NCBI GenBank assembly: GCA_900544175.1
Contig: UQUN01000003.1
Coordinates: 62,001-126,000, forward strand
Length of the DNA stretch: 64,000 nt
Direction of reading: 5' to 3'
Source of the DNA: an uncultured Alistipes sp.
GTDB lineage: Bacteria; Bacteroidota; Bacteroidia; Bacteroidales; UBA932
Shown: in pieces, positions 61,054-64,000 of the stretch
Numbering within the stretch: the first letter of the stretch is position 1
Layout of the letters: each line of letters begins with the position of its first letter
The notes under the pieces: generated by a model
Told to the model about the DNA's origin: nothing
The model's input: only the letters and a program-made list of their open reading frames with translations
The model's database searches: none
Translations under genes and position numbers: made by a program

Positions 61054-61059
61054 AGGAGG
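61054..61059 (+). promoter_or_regulatory. Unusual strong Shine-Dalgarno site
   Basis: AGGAGG at 61,054-61,059, 6 bases before ATG 61,066. Such sites are rare in Bacteroidetes and fix the start at 61,066 rather than the upstream TTG. Confidence 0.55.
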
Positions 61060-61065
61060 TTGGGT

Positions 61066-62316
61066 ATGAAAAAAAGTTTGATATTGACTGCAGCATGCTT
61101 CACAGCCATTCTGTGCTCATGTGGGACATCCTCTTCCTATTACGCCTATTCAGGTTTTCAGGACGGCATATATTACAGGGCCTCCGAGGAGGACCGTAAA
61201 GAAGCTGAAGCAGATAAAAAGGAGATAAATGACCTGATCGACAGGACAAGACAGGAAGCGGCCAGTTTCTCTGACACGATACTGCTGTCAAGCATTGACA
61301 ACAGCGGAAGCATCACTGCCACCGCCACAGGGACCGCCACACCCATAAACATAAACATAAACATAATCGACAACTACCAGGACTACTATGCTCTCGGATA
61401 CGGAACTTTCTGCTCATACTGGGACTGGAGGTACTGGGACATGTTCGGTCCATGGGGAAGGTACGGCAGCTGGTACGACTGGTACAACTGGTATTCTCCG
61501 TGGTTTCCCGGCATCTACGATCCATGGTATCCCAGTTGGGGATGGAGCTGGAGCTTCGCATGGAATTCATGGGGCTGGTACGGTCCCGGCTACTGGTGGG
61601 GAGGCTACTGGGATCCCTGGTATATGTGGGGATACTACCCGGCACCTGAAAGACCCGTATATTACGGAAAACGCGACACCGGCGTGAGGTCCGGGGCCGT
61701 GACGGGAGGCCGGAGACTTGCGGCGTCCACTACCGTACGCGGGACATCAGGCAACAGGAACACAACTTCAACACCTTCGATTACGTCTGTAAGAGGAAGG
61801 ACTGCGACCGCGTCCTCCGTCCGCTCTGCAGGTGCCGGTTCGGTCAAGACGGCTTTTTCCGGAAGGACAGTCTCTTCAGCCACGGCGGCCGGCTCGTTCA
61901 GGACTGCCGGCCGGGCCAATATGACTCTCGGCGAGAGATACGCCGACCGCTCTGTCGGAAGATCCGTATCAGCAACCGCATCCGGACGGCAGGCCCTCTA
62001 CAGGAGACCATCCGCTGCGGCAGGCAGTGAGTTCCGCAGTCCGTTCCAGACCAGAAGCACTGCGGCCGGCAGTTCCTTCAGCACTTCATTCCGTCGGGCA
62101 TCAGGTACGGCTGCCGCTGACAGAACTTTCGGCACGTACAACAACAGCCAGCGCAATTCTGCCGCTTCATTCAACCGAAGCAGCAGAAGCAATGTAAGAT
62201 CGTTAAACAACAGCTCGGTATCCCGCAGCGTGTCCACAAGATCCTCATTCAGCTCCGGAGGAAGATCCTCATTCAGCGGAGGGGGGTCACGCAGCGGAGG
62301 AAGCGTAAGAAGATAA
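61066..62316 (+). CDS. Trp/Tyr-rich lipoprotein with Ser/Arg/Thr-rich tail
   Basis: 416 residues. A lipoprotein signal (LCSC) is followed by a charged helix (about 35-70), a Gly/Trp/Tyr-rich domain (about 110-200; many [10 protein letters not shown] repeats) and a long Ser/Thr/Arg/Ala/Gly-rich tail to the end ([19 protein letters not shown]). Such proteins next to proS are often misnamed vitellogenin. No known fold; aromatic repeats could bind glycan or surfaces. An unusual SD motif precedes it. Confidence 0.65.
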   Translation: MKKSLILTAACFTAILCSCGTSSSYYAYSGFQDGIYYRASEEDRKEAEADKKEINDLIDRTRQEAASFSDTILLSSIDNSGSITATATGTATPINININIIDNYQDYYALGYGTFCSYWDWRYWDMFGPWGRYGSWYDWYNWYSPWFPGIYDPWYPSWGWSWSFAWNSWGWYGPGYWWGGYWDPWYMWGYYPAPERPVYYGKRDTGVRSGAVTGGRRLAASTTVRGTSGNRNTTSTPSITSVRGRTATASSVRSAGAGSVKTAFSGRTVSSATAAGSFRTAGRANMTLGERYADRSVGRSVSATASGRQALYRRPSAAAGSEFRSPFQTRSTAAGSSFSTSFRRASGTAAADRTFGTYNNSQRNSAASFNRSSRSNVRSLNNSSVSRSVSTRSSFSSGGRSSFSGGGSRSGGSVRR

Positions 62317-62334
62317 TTTAATCACACACCGGAA

Positions 62335-63888
62335 ATGTTCAGAAAAATATCCATACTTTTCATCATACTGACCAGCATGACAGTATGCGCATCAGCGCAA
62401 CTCATACCACAGTACACATACAATGCGCTCCTGTTTTCGAGCCAGTACTATGACGGTACTGCCAGAAGCCTTGCCATGGGAAATGCCATGACAGCCTTAG
62501 GTGGTGACCTCGGCGCACTCTCATACAACCCGGCTGCGTCCGGTGTATACAGATACTCCGAGATAACCATAACCCCGTCGCTGTACTCCAACATCACGAA
62601 CACGTCGATGCTGGACAACAGCACGAGAAACAACCGGAGCCGTCTGTCACTGTCCAATCTGGGATGGGTCGGCTCATTCGATACGGGCATGACAAGAGGA
62701 CTGCTCAATTTCAATTTGGCGATAACTGCAAACCAGACCAACAACTTGGCATACAGAAGTTATGGAAGGGGGATTCAAGGCAGTTCCAGTTTTCTTGGCA
62801 GTCTGGCGGCCGGTATGCCTGACATAGACGGCAATGACATGACAATGGGGGAAGAGAATCCTGACCGTCCATATTTCTATTCCGATGCCAGCTGGAGTCA
62901 GATTCTGGCATGGAACGCCGGCATGATGGACTCCATAGTCAACGGCAACGGATTTGTCGGTGCCACAGAGAACATCACGGATGACGGACGTTTCGTAATA
63001 CCGGGCAATCTGACACAGAGCTATTACAAGGAGCGGACAGGATACGTGGAAGACGTCGTGATCAACGCATCCGGAAACATCAGCAACATCCTGTTCTTCG
63101 GTGTCAGCCTGACGTTCCAGAGCATCTGGGCCAACGAATATACGATGATTTCCGAGGAAGCCGAAGACCCGTCTCTCTTCCAGACGGGATTCACTGATTT
63201 CACAAGAGAATACAGGCTCACGACTTCCGGATTCGGAGTCGGTGTGGACGTAGGCTTCATCTTACATCCTGTTGCCGGCCTGACAATCGGAGGATCCATC
63301 TCCACTCCGACATGGATGTTCCTGAATGAAACCTGGATAGAGAACATGTACGGCAATACGGGGCAGTACGGGGCCGCTGAAGTGTACTCCCCCACAGCCT
63401 CAAACTCTTACAGGGTGACATCCCCGCTCAGATGGAACATCGGCATAGGCTATACCATCGGCCAGTATCTTGCCATCGGTGTCGACTACGAGAGAACGGA
63501 CTACTCCAACATAAAGATAGCTGATGACCGTGGCAGGACAGAATCATACGCATACGAGAACAAATACATCAATGCATTCTACGGGAGTGTCAACAACTTC
63601 AGGGCAGGAATAGAGGCATGGCCCATCCCGCAGCTGGCCATAAGGCTCGGTTACAATTACTACGGCTCGCCAGAGACCGGTATTTCCAACCACAGACACT
63701 ATGCGTCAGCAGGCCTTGGCCTCAGGACGGCTTCCGGCTTCTTCATCGATGCCGCATACCAGCAACAGTGCAATGCAGGTACACTTGATTTCCTGCTGTA
63801 TGACAGCTATGACGATACGACGGCCCCTATGGTGAAAGAAAGTTTCCGCAACTGGAGACTTCTGCTCACTCTCGGCTGGAGATTCTGA
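62335..63888 (+). CDS. FadL/OmpP1-type outer membrane transport protein
   Basis: 517 residues, signal peptide (LTSMTVCASAQ), N-terminal hatch segment with RSLAMGNAMTALGGDLGALSYNPAASG, characteristic of the FadL/TodX family, then a beta-barrel ending in LLLTLGWRF. Transports hydrophobic compounds across the outer membrane; the cargo here is unknown. It follows the aromatic lipoprotein after 18 bases, so both are probably one operon. Confidence 0.85.
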   Translation: MFRKISILFIILTSMTVCASAQLIPQYTYNALLFSSQYYDGTARSLAMGNAMTALGGDLGALSYNPAASGVYRYSEITITPSLYSNITNTSMLDNSTRNNRSRLSLSNLGWVGSFDTGMTRGLLNFNLAITANQTNNLAYRSYGRGIQGSSSFLGSLAAGMPDIDGNDMTMGEENPDRPYFYSDASWSQILAWNAGMMDSIVNGNGFVGATENITDDGRFVIPGNLTQSYYKERTGYVEDVVINASGNISNILFFGVSLTFQSIWANEYTMISEEAEDPSLFQTGFTDFTREYRLTTSGFGVGVDVGFILHPVAGLTIGGSISTPTWMFLNETWIENMYGNTGQYGAAEVYSPTASNSYRVTSPLRWNIGIGYTIGQYLAIGVDYERTDYSNIKIADDRGRTESYAYENKYINAFYGSVNNFRAGIEAWPIPQLAIRLGYNYYGSPETGISNHRHYASAGLGLRTASGFFIDAAYQQQCNAGTLDFLLYDSYDDTTAPMVKESFRNWRLLLTLGWRF

Positions 63889-63893
63889 GAGAA

Positions 63894-64000
63894 CTAAAGG
63901 AGAAACGATACCGCATTGGGTCCTTCGTTGAACAGCAGGTCGAGAGCCGAGAGTCCCGGTAAAAAACCGAATTTTGCGGAAAAAACCTGATAATACGGCT
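63894..64000 (-). CDS. WbqC-family protein, C-terminal end
   Basis: Partial, running off the right edge; 34 residues visible and a TAG at 63,896-63,894. The sequence YYQVFSAKFGFLPGLSALD and LLFNEGPNAV matches the end of WbqC-like proteins, a family often found in polysaccharide loci. Convergent with the FadL-like gene, 5 bases apart. Confidence 0.75.
   Translation of the reverse strand, partial: PYYQVFSAKFGFLPGLSALDLLFNEGPNAVSFLL

Overview
The window is chromosomal DNA of an anaerobic member of the order Bacteroidales. The evidence is the gene families (PCMD, FISUMP, DUF3078, DPP11-type S46 peptidase, TonB-dependent receptor, SPOR lipoprotein, TPM/LemA set, histone-H1-like Hc1), the near absence of Shine-Dalgarno sequences, and the repeated use of the Bacteroidetes -7 promoter box TAnnTTTG 15-60 bases before start codons. 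I could not fix the family or genus from sequence alone. All functions come from reading translations and motifs; no database search was run.

Positions 1-16,000 are mostly housekeeping: a cut clostripain-like peptidase, a YtxH/holin-like membrane trio, trkA, aspA, two secreted proteins on the minus strand (surface antigen and PCMD), a secreted M6 metalloprotease with an overlapping lipoprotein gene, Hc1, marC, a GNAT enzyme, a serine hydrolase, a gene-poor 500-base stretch, DUF2795, a PduO-type adenosyltransferase, an ABC ATPase, folE and a tRNA nucleotidyltransferase-family gene coupled to an HsdR-N-like protein. Positions 16,000-35,000 hold holA, a membrane-anchored AraC regulator coupled to a mini-AraC, a minus-strand run SPOR lipoprotein-gcvT-(M28-like/TonB-C fusion)-leuS-yitT-yitT, then DUF389, CapA and PhoH, a LemA-TPM-TPM operon, a FISUMP lipoprotein, an ApbE-esterase fusion and two proline tRNAs.

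Positions 35,000-47,000 hold an energy and peptide metabolism block on the minus strand: TonB receptor, HMA protein, NfnA/NfnB-like flavoproteins, EtfB/EtfA, a long acyl-CoA dehydrogenase and a DPP11-like dipeptidyl peptidase. These would link amino-acid/peptide use and acyl-CoA redox chemistry to NAD(P)H and ferredoxin.

Positions 47,000-54,550 are an accessory and decaying zone between core genes: a truncated AraC gene, a twice-frameshifted DMT transporter, an HxlR-controlled NTF2/flavodoxin redox operon, a DUF3791 gene with a shortened DUF3990 toxin-like partner, a GNAT enzyme, an AraC-acetyltransferase pair that appears to share a 17-bp operator, an 83-bp tandem repeat, a 110-bp inverted repeat, and fragments of a DUF4405 and a Crp/Fnr gene. 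Core genes resume with sppA, tilS, DUF3078, a conserved unknown, proS, a Trp/Tyr-rich lipoprotein, a FadL-like porin and the end of a wbqC gene.

The strongest candidates for undescribed biology are the AraC operator module (51,888-52,867), the pseudo-peptidase/TonB-C fusion, the ApbE-esterase fusion, the coupled membrane/mini AraC pair, the structured repeats at 53,570-53,895, and a proline tRNA with an A34 (AGG) anticodon.
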